Of a stretch of 64,000 nt of DNA, positions 1 through 9,049 are shown one piece after another. The number at the start of each line of letters is the position of its first letter. Position 1 is the first letter of the stretch. The position numbers were made by a program, and so were the translations under genes. The stretch is taken from positions 1 through 64,000 of the forward strand of contig JACWAE010000058.1 in assembly GCA_014874385.1 (NCBI GenBank). The letters are read 5' to 3'. Source of the stretch: Dehalococcoidia bacterium. Its GTDB lineage: Bacteria > Chloroflexota > Dehalococcoidia > SZUA-161. The notes below the pieces were generated by a model. The model searched no databases and was not told the DNA's origin. It worked only from the letters and a program-made list of their open reading frames with translations.

Positions 1-307
1 CAATATCCTTCTGGAAGCGGTTCCCAAACATCTTGACGTGAGCCAGATCAATAATGCAATCCGGGAAATAAAAGGTGTGAGGGATGTTCACGATGTGCAT
101 CTATGGGCGATAACTTCCGACATCTATGCCATAAGTTGCCATCTGTTAATCCAGGACCAGATGGTCAGCAATTGTACTCAAATTGTGGATGATGTCAATC
201 AAATGCTGAGCCAGAAATTCGGTATCAGCCATTCCACTGTGCAGTTGGAGTGTGAAGAGTGTGAAAGCAGCCCGGTCTGCCATATAGGAGGGGAACATGA
301 GGTTTGA
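1..307 (+). CDS. Cation diffusion facilitator (CDF) family transporter, C-terminal part, truncated by window start
   Basis: Frame is open back to base 2 (NILLEAVPKHLDVSQINNAIREIKGVRDVHDVHLWAI...), typical of the CDF cytoplasmic domain. Confidence 0.85.
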   Translation, partial: NILLEAVPKHLDVSQINNAIREIKGVRDVHDVHLWAITSDIYAISCHLLIQDQMVSNCTQIVDDVNQMLSQKFGISHSTVQLECEECESSPVCHIGGEHEV

Positions 308-1439
308 AACGACGGCAATCCATTCCGGAGGCGGCCCTTGCCCTGCCACCGGCGCTATTGTAACACCTATCTATCAAACATCCACTTTTGTCTTCGAGGA
401 CGTAGGTAAAACCCGAGGCTATGACTATTCCCGCACCTCGAATCCTACCAGGAAGGCGCTGGAGGATACCATCGCCGCGCTTGAGGGAGGCAGGGCAGGC
501 TCCGCCTTTGCTACAGGGATGGCTGCTGAGACCACGGTCATGCATCTGCTCAAGCAAGGCGACCACGTGATTTCACAGGAAGACCTTTACGGCGGGACAT
601 ACAGATTGTTCGAGAATGTGATGAAGAACTTCGGTTTGGAATTCACCTTTGTGAGCATGGACAACAAGGCCGAGATTGAGGCTGCTATAAAGCCTAACAC
701 AAGAATGATATGGATGGAAACGATCTCTAATCCACTGCTGAATATAGTGGATGTCGAGATGGTCGCCGGAGTCGCCAAAAAACACGGACTGATAACAGTG
801 GCGGACAATACACTGCCCAGTCCCTACCTTCTGAGGCCAATCGAGTACGGGATAGACCTGGTGGTACATTCCACCACCAAGTATCTCAATGGACACTGCG
901 ATGTGGTGGGCGGCGCTGTGGTTGCCGTTGATGACAAGCTGGCGGAAAGGGTTAAATTTCTTTCGAATGCCATGGGGACAAGCGCCTCCCCCTTCGATTG
1001 CTGGCTGGTGTTAAGAGGAATCAAGACGCTTCCGGTAAGGATGACTCAACATTGCCAGAGTGCAACTGCGATAGCCAGCTTTCTGGAAAAGCACCCTGGG
1101 GTGAAAAGGGTGTTTTATCCTGGGCTTAAATCTCATCCGCATTATAAAATCGCCAAAAAGCAGATGAAGGGCTACAGCGGGATGGTCTCCTTTGAAATAG
1201 TCGGGGGCGCCAGGGCTGTCAAGTCGTTCTTGAGGAGGGTCAAGATTTTCTCCCTGGCGGAATCGCTTGGCGGTGTAGATTCTCTTGTTGAGCACCCTGC
1301 TACTATGAGTCATGCTTCGATGCCGGAGAGCTTCAGGAAAAAGGTAGGGATCACTGACAGTCTAATCAGATTGTCTATCGGGTTGGAAAACATTGATGAT
1401 TTAAAAGAGGATTTGAAACAGGCGCTTGAACATGCCTGA
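297..1439 (+). CDS. PLP-dependent trans-sulfuration enzyme (cystathionine gamma-synthase/lyase family)
   Basis: ETTAIHSGGGPCPATGAIVTPIYQTSTFVF; HSTTKYLNGHCDVVGG PLP-lysine motif; HPATMSHASMPE. Confidence 0.93.
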   Translation: MRFETTAIHSGGGPCPATGAIVTPIYQTSTFVFEDVGKTRGYDYSRTSNPTRKALEDTIAALEGGRAGSAFATGMAAETTVMHLLKQGDHVISQEDLYGGTYRLFENVMKNFGLEFTFVSMDNKAEIEAAIKPNTRMIWMETISNPLLNIVDVEMVAGVAKKHGLITVADNTLPSPYLLRPIEYGIDLVVHSTTKYLNGHCDVVGGAVVAVDDKLAERVKFLSNAMGTSASPFDCWLVLRGIKTLPVRMTQHCQSATAIASFLEKHPGVKRVFYPGLKSHPHYKIAKKQMKGYSGMVSFEIVGGARAVKSFLRRVKIFSLAESLGGVDSLVEHPATMSHASMPESFRKKVGITDSLIRLSIGLENIDDLKEDLKQALEHA

Positions 1440-1450
1440 AGGGGTGAAGC

Positions 1451-2680
1451 GTGTCTTATGTTAGAGGCTTAAGATGTCGGAAATGCGGGCGTGAGTATCA
1501 CTTAGAGCCGCTCAACCTTTGTGATTTTTGCTTCAGTCCGCTTGAGGTAGTTTACGATTATAAAGCTATGTCGAGAGGGGTAAGCAAGGAGAAAATTGCC
1601 GGTGGGCCGCTGAGTATGTGGCGCTATCGGGGGCTCCTGCCAGTTGATGGTGATGTAGTGGACATAGGCACTGGCTTAACTCCTCTGGTCAAGGCGGATA
1701 ACCTGGGCTCGGAGCTGGGGCTGGAGCAACTATACATAAAGAATGACTGCCTCAATCCGACGCATTCCTTTAAGGACAGGGTGGTCTCGGTAGCCATCAC
1801 CAAGGCTCGTGAGTTCGGTTTCACTACTGTAGCCTGTGCCTCGACCGGTAACCTGGCGGCAAGCGTGGCGGCGCATGCCGCTAAAGCACATCTGAAGTCT
1901 TACGTTTTCATCCCCTCTGACATAGAGCAGAGCAAAATGATAAGTACGGCTATCTATAACCCGACTCTGGTGGCTGTCAAAGGGAGCTATGACGACGTCA
2001 ACCGTCTCTGTAGCAGGCTGGTAGAGAAATACAATTGGGGATTCATAAACATAAACCTTCGACCTTACTATGCTGAAGGGAGCAAGACGCTGTCATATGA
2101 GATTGCTGAGCAGCTTGGCTGGCGTGCTCCCGACTGCGTAGTTGCTCCCGCTGCTTCTGGATTACTTTTCACACGCATATGGAAGGGTCTGGAGGAGCTG
2201 TCTATGGTGCGCCTGATAGGGCCTGTAAACACTCATATGCATCTCGCTCAAGCTGCCGGCTGCTCACCGATTGTAAATGCCTTCGAAGCAGGGACGCTTC
2301 ATGTGCACCCGGTGAAACCTAATACTATCGCTAAGTCCATAGCTATCGGTAACCCGGCCGATGGTTACTATGCCCTTAAGATAGCCAGGGAATCGGGGGG
2401 CGCCGCCTGCTCTGTCAGCGACGAGGAGATTATAGAGGGGATGAAGCTCCTGGCGCAGACCGAGGGCATCTTTGCTGAGACTGCCGGTGGCGTGGTTATA
2501 GGTGTGCTGAAGAAGCTGGCAGCTTCGGGAGCTATCAAGAAAGGCGACTTAACGGTGGCTGCTATCACTGCCTCCGGGCTCAAAACGCAGGAGGCAGTGG
2601 CAGACGTTGTTCATCCCTTTGTAATCCAGCCCACAGTCGAGTCTTTTGAAGAGGTGCTCGGAAAGAAGGCCCGAGCTTGA
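1451..2680 (+). CDS. thrC: Threonine synthase
   Basis: N-terminal zinc-ribbon-like CRKCGREY...CDFC, NPTHSFKDRVVSVAITKA PLP site, ASTGNLAASVAAHAAK. Confidence 0.9.
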   Translation: MSYVRGLRCRKCGREYHLEPLNLCDFCFSPLEVVYDYKAMSRGVSKEKIAGGPLSMWRYRGLLPVDGDVVDIGTGLTPLVKADNLGSELGLEQLYIKNDCLNPTHSFKDRVVSVAITKAREFGFTTVACASTGNLAASVAAHAAKAHLKSYVFIPSDIEQSKMISTAIYNPTLVAVKGSYDDVNRLCSRLVEKYNWGFININLRPYYAEGSKTLSYEIAEQLGWRAPDCVVAPAASGLLFTRIWKGLEELSMVRLIGPVNTHMHLAQAAGCSPIVNAFEAGTLHVHPVKPNTIAKSIAIGNPADGYYALKIARESGGAACSVSDEEIIEGMKLLAQTEGIFAETAGGVVIGVLKKLAASGAIKKGDLTVAAITASGLKTQEAVADVVHPFVIQPTVESFEEVLGKKARA

Positions 2681-2753
2681 AGCTTATTGAGTGATTAGCA
2701 GGTTTGAGTTAGACTATGACACATATCGAATCTAATTCTGTAAGGAGAAGGAG

Positions 2754-2996
2754 ATGGCCAAGCGACGCGTAATGTTCACTTTCCCGCCGGACCTGATTAA
2801 GGAGCCTATTATCTATAACCTGGGACACAAGTTCAAGGTGGTGACTAATATCCGGCGTGCTGATGTGTCCGAGAATAAGGGATGGGTGGTGCTGGAGTTG
2901 GACGGGGAGGAGCAGGAGATTGAAAAAGGAATCGCCTGGGTGGTGGGCAAGGGAGTGCGGGTAGACCCGGTTGTGGGCGATGTCTTGGAGGGCTGA
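2754..2996 (+). CDS. NIL domain-containing protein
   Basis: RVMFTFPPDLIKEPIIYNLGHKFKVVTNIRRADVSENKGWVVLELDG is NIL-domain-like. Confidence 0.8.
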   Translation: MAKRRVMFTFPPDLIKEPIIYNLGHKFKVVTNIRRADVSENKGWVVLELDGEEQEIEKGIAWVVGKGVRVDPVVGDVLEG

Positions 2997-2998
2997 GA

Positions 2999-4057
2999 AT
3001 GAGCGAACTGCCCGAGATTGGCAAAATCTCTCCCCAAATCTTCAATGAGCTGATATACCCGCGCCTGGGTGCCAAAAGCAAGAGCGTGATAGTGGGTCCT
3101 CAGCATGGGGTGGATGTGGGGATAGTGGAAATCGGAGACAAGGCGGTAGCGCTGACCACCGACCCGGTATTCATCGTCCCCGAGTACGGCTGGGAGAGGG
3201 CAGCCTGGTTTGCTATCCATATCCTGGCCTCTGATGCCGTGACGAGCGGCCTGAAGCCCAGGTATCTTTCCATAGACTTAAACCTGCCCATGGAGATGAC
3301 CAAAGGGCAGCTTGAGATAGTCTGGGACACGATGCATAGAGAATGCGTGAAGCTGGGAATTACCATTATCTGCGGCCATACCGCCAGATACGAAAACTGT
3401 CATTATCCTATGGTGGGCGGAGCCACAGTAATCTGTGTGGGTGAGAAAGATGAGTACGTCACGCCGAAGCTGGCAAAGTCGGGTGACAAGATAATAATTA
3501 CGAAGGGGCCGGCTATCGAGGCGACAGGTATCTTTGCTACTATGTTCCCCAGGCTCCTGGAGAAGGAGTTTGGCATTGACTTCAGCAGGCGGGCGCAGGA
3601 AGTATTTTACAAGATGTCGGTGGTGCAGGATGCGTTGACTGCCGTTGCCGTAGGGGTTCGAGATGAAGGTGTTACAGCCATGCACGATGCCACGGAGTGC
3701 GGGATATGGGGTGGACTTTATGAGACTGCTCAGGCAGCCAATCTCGGTGTGCGGATTGAGAAAGAGCGGATTGTGGTCGAAGACTGTGTAACCGAGATAT
3801 GCCGCTATTTCGGCATAGACCTTTATGCCTCTATCAGCGAGGGTACTTTGATTATCGCTTGCAGGGAACACAAAGCCGAGAAAGTGGTGAAGGTCCTGGC
3901 GCGGAAGGGAATCAGGTCATCTATTGTTGGTGAGCTGGTAAATCCTGAGCAGGGCATGATTCTGGTGGAGAAGGGGAGGGAGAAGAAGCTCGAGCACCCT
4001 GTTGTCGACCCCTTCTGGCAGGCATTTTACAATGCGCTAAAGACTACTCATAAGTAA
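2999..4057 (+). CDS. AIR synthase-related protein (HypE/ThiL/SelD superfamily fold)
   Basis: GKISPQIFNELIYPRLGAKSKSVIVGPQHGVDVGIVEIGDKAVALTTDPVFIVPEYG...MHDATECGIWGGLYETAQAANLGVRIEK; lacks the SelD N-terminal Cys/Sec loop and the HypE C-terminal PRIC tail. Confidence 0.75.
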   Translation: MSELPEIGKISPQIFNELIYPRLGAKSKSVIVGPQHGVDVGIVEIGDKAVALTTDPVFIVPEYGWERAAWFAIHILASDAVTSGLKPRYLSIDLNLPMEMTKGQLEIVWDTMHRECVKLGITIICGHTARYENCHYPMVGGATVICVGEKDEYVTPKLAKSGDKIIITKGPAIEATGIFATMFPRLLEKEFGIDFSRRAQEVFYKMSVVQDALTAVAVGVRDEGVTAMHDATECGIWGGLYETAQAANLGVRIEKERIVVEDCVTEICRYFGIDLYASISEGTLIIACREHKAEKVVKVLARKGIRSSIVGELVNPEQGMILVEKGREKKLEHPVVDPFWQAFYNALKTTHK

Positions 4058-4147
4058 TTTTGGTAGGTATATAAGATGGGCACGGAACATTTCAGTTGGC
4101 GAGAACATAGATGGCATGCTGCAAACGTGGATTTGCGCAAAGCAGAG

Positions 4148-5119
4148 ATGATTACCGCCGGGGTCGATGTCGGGTCATCGGCCTCCAAGGCCGTGATTAT
4201 GGCTGACGGCGAGCTTCTGGCTTACAGCATTCTCTGGAGCGGCGTAGATAACCAGGATAATGCTCAAATGGCTCTGGAGATGGCACTGGACGATGTGGGG
4301 ATGTCCAGGGAGGATATTCACTACATCGTAGGGACTGGATGCGGGGAAGCTGACGTTTCCGGGGCGAAAAGAACAGTGAGTGAGATTGCCTGCCACGCTA
4401 AAGGAGCAAATTATTGTTTGGGGCCATCGGCCAGGACTGTGCTGGCGTTGGGTGGTCGCGGTTGTATTGTCATTCATTGTAACCAGGAGGGGAAAGTAAC
4501 AGCATTTTTGACTAATGCATCTGAACCTGGTTATTGCCGGGAAAACCCCTGTAATGCTTGTGGTGCTGCCCAGGGTCGCGGTATGGAGGTGGTAGCTGAT
4601 TACCTGGGCCTGCCGCTCGAGGATATTGGTGCAATATCACTTAAGGTTAGTGACAAACAGCTCAAAGAACGGCTTGCCGTGCCTTTGGACAAACGTGCTC
4701 GAGTACAAGACTGGGTACTGGAGGAGATAAACAAGGAACCGGTGACAGGCGGACATTTACTGGATGGAGGTATGCCTCCGTTAGGCGGTGCCCTGGGTGT
4801 TGTCTGTGATGTTCTCGCTAAGTCTCAAGCTTCAGCGCTGCTGCGTAACGGATGGTCTAAAGAGGAGGTCCTGGCTATCCATAGCGCCGCTCTGGCTCAC
4901 CAGGCAGCCTTGCTGGTCAAGCGTCTGGGGATTGTGGGGGATTTTGTTGTTACAGGGGGCGTTGCTAAGAATATCGGCGTAGTGCGCAGGCTGGAAAAGG
5001 AACTGGGGGTAAAATCTATTGCTTTGAGGCCCGACCCGTTGCTCGCTGCTGCTCTGGGGGCAGCCGTTTTTGCGGGCGACTTTGCAAAAAAGGCGCGTAG
5101 GGCTATCGGTAAGGTCTAA
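4148..5119 (+). CDS. BadF/BadG/BcrA/BcrD-type ATPase (2-hydroxyacyl-CoA dehydratase/benzoyl-CoA reductase activator family)
   Basis: MITAGVDVGSSASKAVIMADGELL...CNACGAAQGRGMEVVADYLG...VVTGGVAKNIGVVRRLEKELG; the ORF track starts at 4076 but 4148 fits the family start better. Confidence 0.85.
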   Translation: MITAGVDVGSSASKAVIMADGELLAYSILWSGVDNQDNAQMALEMALDDVGMSREDIHYIVGTGCGEADVSGAKRTVSEIACHAKGANYCLGPSARTVLALGGRGCIVIHCNQEGKVTAFLTNASEPGYCRENPCNACGAAQGRGMEVVADYLGLPLEDIGAISLKVSDKQLKERLAVPLDKRARVQDWVLEEINKEPVTGGHLLDGGMPPLGGALGVVCDVLAKSQASALLRNGWSKEEVLAIHSAALAHQAALLVKRLGIVGDFVVTGGVAKNIGVVRRLEKELGVKSIALRPDPLLAAALGAAVFAGDFAKKARRAIGKV

Positions 5120-5210
5120 CCCGTTCGCCCTGAGCCTGTCGAAGGGCCGTTCATGGTTCGACAAGCCTGTCCTGAGCCTGACGAAGGGCTCACCACGAAC
5201 GGCATTTATA
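5119..5210. repeat. Dispersed palindromic repeat of the CCTGAGCCTGTCGAAGGG family (two units)
   Basis: CCGTTCGCCCTGAGCCTGTCGAAGGGCCGTTCATGGTTCGACAAGCCTGTCCTGAGCCTGACGAAGGGCTCACCACGAACGG; a diverged unit recurs near 43129 (CCTGAGCTCGTCGAAGGATGAGG). Confidence 0.75.
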
Positions 5211-5224
5211 AGGAAATATCCGAA

Positions 5225-5659
5225 ATGGCTAAAATAATCGCAGTTTGTAAAAGTAAAGACAAGGGCACAAGGAAAGAAGACGTTGGAGAAGGGCTCCTGA
5301 AGGAGGAGTTTGGACTTGTTGGAGATGCCCACGCCGATTGCTGCACTCATCGGCAGGTAAGCCTCCTGGCAATCGAAAGCATCGAAAGAATGCAGGGACT
5401 GGGCTTCGATATCGGCCCCGGTGATTTTGCGGAGAACCTGACCACGGAGGGGATTAACCTGGTTGCCTTGCCTGTGGGCACACGTTTGTCCGTAGGGCAG
5501 GGGGTTATGCTGGAAGTTACTCAGATCGGTAAACAGTGCCACTCCGGGTGCGCTATCTATCGTCTCATAGGCAAATGCGTGATGCCCAAAGAGGGGATAT
5601 TCGCCAGGGTGGTTCGAGGGGGTGTGGTGAAGGCGGGAGATGAACTGAAGATCTGTTGA
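5225..5659 (+). CDS. MOSC domain-containing protein
   Basis: GLVGDAHADCCTHRQVSLLAIESIERMQ...GDFAENLTTEGINL...VTQIGKQCHSGCAIYR; the first 24 residues of the ORF-track call come from a palindromic repeat, so the start is placed at ATG 5225. Confidence 0.85.
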   Translation: MAKIIAVCKSKDKGTRKEDVGEGLLKEEFGLVGDAHADCCTHRQVSLLAIESIERMQGLGFDIGPGDFAENLTTEGINLVALPVGTRLSVGQGVMLEVTQIGKQCHSGCAIYRLIGKCVMPKEGIFARVVRGGVVKAGDELKIC

Positions 5660-5661
5660 TA

Positions 5662-5726
5662 TGTGATAAATTTTTAACCTTTTTTGTCCTCATTTTATGA
5701 CTTCTCTATATCAATGTTGTTATCAT
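5662..5726 (+). promoter_or_regulatory. Copy A of 5-copy promoter/operator module
   Basis: TGTGATAAATTTTTAACCTTTTTTGTCCTCATTTTATGACTTCTC-N14-TATCAT upstream of the ferredoxin gene; near-identical copies at 9597, 47564, 54383, 60701. Confidence 0.7.
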
Positions 5727-5734
5727 GATTTAAG

Positions 5735-5980
5735 GTGAAGGCGATAAATAAGATTTTCAAGGAGTGTGTTTTGAAGGTAAAGGTAGACAGAGACGCGTGT
5801 ATCGGCGTGGGAAATTGCGTGGCTTTCGCACCTACGGTCTTCCAGCTTGACAAAGAGAACAAAGCGGTAGTTCTTGATGCCTCGTCGGTGGATTTGAACA
5901 CCCTGTTGGAGGCTGCTAAAAGCTGTCCCGAGAATGCTATCATTGTTGAGGATGATGAGGGAGTTCAATTGTTTCCCTAG
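5735..5980 (+). CDS. Small ferredoxin (single cluster)
   Basis: VKVDRDACIGVGNCVAFAPTVFQLDKENKAVVLD...AAKSCPENAIIVED; the true start may be the downstream TTG giving MKVKVDRD. Confidence 0.85.
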   Translation: MKAINKIFKECVLKVKVDRDACIGVGNCVAFAPTVFQLDKENKAVVLDASSVDLNTLLEAAKSCPENAIIVEDDEGVQLFP

Positions 5981-6041
5981 CCCTGTTTGTCAGGCTGCGG
6001 CTTATATGTTAGATTTAGACGATAAATGATGAGGTGGAGAT

Positions 6042-7229
6042 ATGAGAAAAGTATACCTCGATAATGCTGCCACTACCCCTCTTCTCCCCGAGGTACGTGA
6101 GGCAATGATGCCCTTCCTGGGCGAGGTTTTCGGCAACCCTTCCTCACTCCACGATTGGGGAGATACTGCCAGGCAGGCCGTCGATGTTGCTCGCTCCCAG
6201 GTCGCTGAACTCATCGGAGCTAATGCTGAGGAGTTAATCTTCACCGGCAGCGGCACTGAAAGCAACAGTTTCGCTATTAAAGGGCTGGCTCTGGCCCAGC
6301 AAAGCAAAGGCAAGCATGTGGTGGTCTCGGCCATCGAGCATTTCTCGGTGCTTCACTCGGCAAAGACGCTGGAGAAATGGGGATTCGAGCTGACCGAGGT
6401 GCCGGTAGACAAGTATGGGTTAGTCAATCCCGAGGATGTGAAGCGAAGCATCAGGAAGGACACCGTTCTGGTCTCTGTGATGCACGCTAACGGCGAGGTG
6501 GGCACTATCGAGCCGATAAAAGAGATCGCCAGGATAGCCAAAGAGAACAAAGTGGTCTTTCATACCGATGCCATAGCTACAGCCGGGACGATACCTGTGG
6601 ATGTAAAGGAGCTCGGCGTGGATGCTTTGAGCCTGGCGGGAAACCAGTTTTATGGTCCCAAGGGGGTGGGTGCACTATGGGTGAGGAGAGGGGTGCGCAT
6701 CATGCCTCTACTCGATGGCGGAGTGCAAGAAGGAGGTCGGCGCGCCGGGACGGAGAATGTCCCCGCCATTGTGGGGTTAGGAAAAGCTGCGGAGTTAGCT
6801 AAGGCAAACATGTCTGCCCGAATTAAGCAGCTCACCCCGCTCCGTGACCGCCTGCTTAAAGAGCTGCCAGCTAACATTGAACATGTAATGGTTACCGGGC
6901 ACCCTCAGAACCGCCTGCCCGGACATTCCAGCTTCTGTGTGGAGTTTATCGAGGGCGAATCGATGCTCATGTTCCTGAACATGGAAGGTATTGCTGTATC
7001 CAGCGGTTCGGCCTGTACCTCGAGGGCCCTCAAAGCCTCACATGTGCTTATAGCCATGGGTATATCTCATGAGTTGGCTCAGGGCTCTCTTCTTTGCACC
7101 TTCGGCCTGGATAGTACTAATGAGGATGTGGATTATATGGTGAAGGTGCTGCCACCCATAGCAGATAGACTGCGGCAGATGTCGCCACTTTATTCCAAAT
7201 TTATCAAAGCAAGCAAAGGAGGCAAATGA
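6042..7229 (+). CDS. nifS: Cysteine desulfurase, NifS/IscS family
   Basis: [19 protein letters not shown]...[44 protein letters not shown]...SSGSACTS. Confidence 0.95.
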   Translation: MRKVYLDNAATTPLLPEVREAMMPFLGEVFGNPSSLHDWGDTARQAVDVARSQVAELIGANAEELIFTGSGTESNSFAIKGLALAQQSKGKHVVVSAIEHFSVLHSAKTLEKWGFELTEVPVDKYGLVNPEDVKRSIRKDTVLVSVMHANGEVGTIEPIKEIARIAKENKVVFHTDAIATAGTIPVDVKELGVDALSLAGNQFYGPKGVGALWVRRGVRIMPLLDGGVQEGGRRAGTENVPAIVGLGKAAELAKANMSARIKQLTPLRDRLLKELPANIEHVMVTGHPQNRLPGHSSFCVEFIEGESMLMFLNMEGIAVSSGSACTSRALKASHVLIAMGISHELAQGSLLCTFGLDSTNEDVDYMVKVLPPIADRLRQMSPLYSKFIKASKGGK

Positions 7230-7230
7230 T

Positions 7231-7626
7231 ATGCCTGTTTACAGCGAGAAGGTGATGGACCACTTCATGCACCCACGCAACGTGGGTGAGATTGAGAACC
7301 CCGATGGCATCGGCGAGGAAGGCAATCCTGTATGTGGAGATATGATGACCTTCTATATCAAGGTCAAGGACAACCGTCTGGAAGACGTTAAGTTCAAGAC
7401 CTTTGGCTGCGGGGCAGCCATCGCTGTGTCCAGCATGGTCAGCGAGATGGCCATGGGCAAGACGCTTGACGAAGCGTTGAAAATCACCCCGGCTTCGGTT
7501 GCCGAAGAACTTCAGGGACTGCCCAAGAACAAATATCACTGCTCCAACCTGGGTGCTCAGGCTTTACATAAAGCTATTGAGGACTATCTGAGCAAACAGA
7601 AGGCGCAAGGAGATAAGAAAGCATGA
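7231..7626 (+). CDS. nifU: NifU/IscU-type Fe-S cluster scaffold
   Basis: YSEKVMDHFMHPRNVGEIENPDGIGEEGNPVCGDMMTFYIKV...FKTFGCGAAIAVSSMVSEMAMGKTLDEAL. Confidence 0.95.
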   Translation: MPVYSEKVMDHFMHPRNVGEIENPDGIGEEGNPVCGDMMTFYIKVKDNRLEDVKFKTFGCGAAIAVSSMVSEMAMGKTLDEALKITPASVAEELQGLPKNKYHCSNLGAQALHKAIEDYLSKQKAQGDKKA

Positions 7627-7805
7627 AGAAGCAAAAAGAGAAGAAGCACGTTGTATGCCCTTACTGCGACGAGGAGATAAAGACAGCGAATTTCCCCTAC
7701 TGCACGACTTGTAAAGTGACCGTATTCTACTGTCCCAAGTGCGGCAAGCCCACTCCTAGCGACAAGAAGGTATGCACTCAGTGCGGGGCTGAGATTAAGT
7801 GCTGA
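7623..7805 (+). CDS. Zinc-ribbon protein
   Basis: Four CxxC pairs (CPYCDEE, CTTCK, CPKCG, CTQCG); start overlaps nifU stop. Confidence 0.8.
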   Translation: MKKQKEKKHVVCPYCDEEIKTANFPYCTTCKVTVFYCPKCGKPTPSDKKVCTQCGAEIKC

Positions 7806-7826
7806 TATCACCGTGAGGAGGGGTAT

Positions 7827-8312
7827 TTGATGGCCGAGCAAGATAAATTGTCCATTGTGCTCTTCAGCGGCGACCTTGACAAGGCCCTAGCTGCTTTCAT
7901 GCTGGCGACTACTGGCGCCAGTATGGGCATGGAGGTCAAAATTTTCTTCACCTTCTGGGGGCTGAATGTCATTAAAAAAAACGAGGGCAGTATTAAGAGC
8001 AAAGGGCTGATGAGGAAGATGCTGAACATTATGAATCGGGGCGGCTCCAAGCGATTGAAGCTCTCCAAATTCAACATGTTCGGCCTGGGCACCTGGATGA
8101 TTAAGCGGCTGATGAAAGAAATAAATATGCCGTCTGTAGAGGAGTTCATTGTAATGGCCCATGAGATGGGGGTGAAGCTTATACCCTGCAGCACTACGTG
8201 CGGGTTGATGGGCGTGGAACAGGAAGCTTTTCGTCCCGAGGCAGAACCTTTAGCTGGTGCCGCCTACTTCCTGGCCGAGGCCAGCCAATCTAAGGTGGCC
8301 CTCTTTATCTAA
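7827..8312 (+). CDS. DsrE/DsrF/DrsH-like family protein
   Basis: KLSIVLFSGDLDKALAAFMLATTGASMGMEVKIFFTFWGLNVIKK...KLIPCSTTCGLMGVEQEAF. Confidence 0.88.
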   Translation: MMAEQDKLSIVLFSGDLDKALAAFMLATTGASMGMEVKIFFTFWGLNVIKKNEGSIKSKGLMRKMLNIMNRGGSKRLKLSKFNMFGLGTWMIKRLMKEINMPSVEEFIVMAHEMGVKLIPCSTTCGLMGVEQEAFRPEAEPLAGAAYFLAEASQSKVALFI

Positions 8313-8346
8313 ACGGGCTTTTGCTCATGGGAACCAAGGAGGGGAC

Positions 8347-8580
8347 ATGAAGGCAGACCAGACCCTGGACTGTGTGGGGTTCTATTGCCCTATGCCTATC
8401 GTCAAGACTGCGGAGAAAATTAAAAAGCTGAAGACGGGCGAGGTACTGGAAGTGGTGGCTGATGATAAGGGGATAAAGCAGGACATGCCTGCCTGGGCAA
8501 AGGCTACAGGTCATGAGTTCTTAGGCATGGAGGAGAAGGGTGGGGAGATCAAGGTCTATGTGAAGAAAACACATGACTAA
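8347..8580 (+). CDS. TusA/SirA-family sulfurtransferase
   Basis: MKADQTLDCVGFYCPMPIVKTAEKIKKLKTGEVLEVVADDKGIKQDMPAWAKATGHEFLG; CPxP motif; ATG 8347 follows GGAGG. Confidence 0.92.
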   Translation: MKADQTLDCVGFYCPMPIVKTAEKIKKLKTGEVLEVVADDKGIKQDMPAWAKATGHEFLGMEEKGGEIKVYVKKTHD

Positions 8581-8631
8581 TGAGATGTCTTCTGGGCATT
8601 GAGGATTGACGGCTCAGGTCAATAAAGGAGG

Positions 8632-8656
8632 GAGACGCGGTTACCGCGTCTCTTTC
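8632..8656 (+). terminator. Rho-independent terminator
   Basis: GAGACGCGG-TTA-CCGCGTCTC-TTT perfect 9-bp stem after tusA. Confidence 0.85.
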
Positions 8657-8888
8657 ATTTATGGTTGGTTCTTCTGGGTTTAGCGCTTCCTATGTAATAG
8701 CTATGTCTGGATTTCCACCATACTTCGATAAAGGCGACGATAAAACTGGCCGCTATAATACCTAAGAAAAGCAGTCCATAAGCTTGCCACGTCATCTTGA
8801 TATCCTCGTCAGGCCGTAGCTCCATCGCCTCATAAACAACGGGACCACTGCCACCTCGACTTCTCAGGGAATATCGTATAAGAATCAT
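8655..8888 (-). CDS. Small membrane protein (hypothetical)
   Basis: One predicted TM helix, MTWQAYGLLFLGIIAASFIVAFIEVWW. Confidence 0.45.
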   Translation of the reverse strand: MILIRYSLRSRGGSGPVVYEAMELRPDEDIKMTWQAYGLLFLGIIAASFIVAFIEVWWKSRHSYYIGSAKPRRTNHK

Positions 8889-9049
8889 ACCGATTTGTCA
8901 AGAACATTCTACTTGACTCATCTTCACTTTTGCCACAAAAATTCCGGAGAAATGGGGGCGGATGGTGGAGTTTTAACTTTCTGTGCTCGCTTCTGCCTTG
9001 ACAACGAGTAAGGGGGATAGTAGCCTTGTGGTCGAGGTGCGAAGGTTAG

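Noticed and set aside
2999-4057. AIR-synthase-like gene as selenophosphate synthetase (SelD)
   Set aside because: Same superfamily fold but no SelD N-terminal Gly-rich Cys/Sec loop; called only as AIR synthase-related. No selA, selB, selC or selD was found in this window, so the machinery must lie elsewhere.
4832-5542. 236-aa minus-strand ORF
   Set aside because: Antisense to the activase and MOSC genes and includes translated repeat; spurious.
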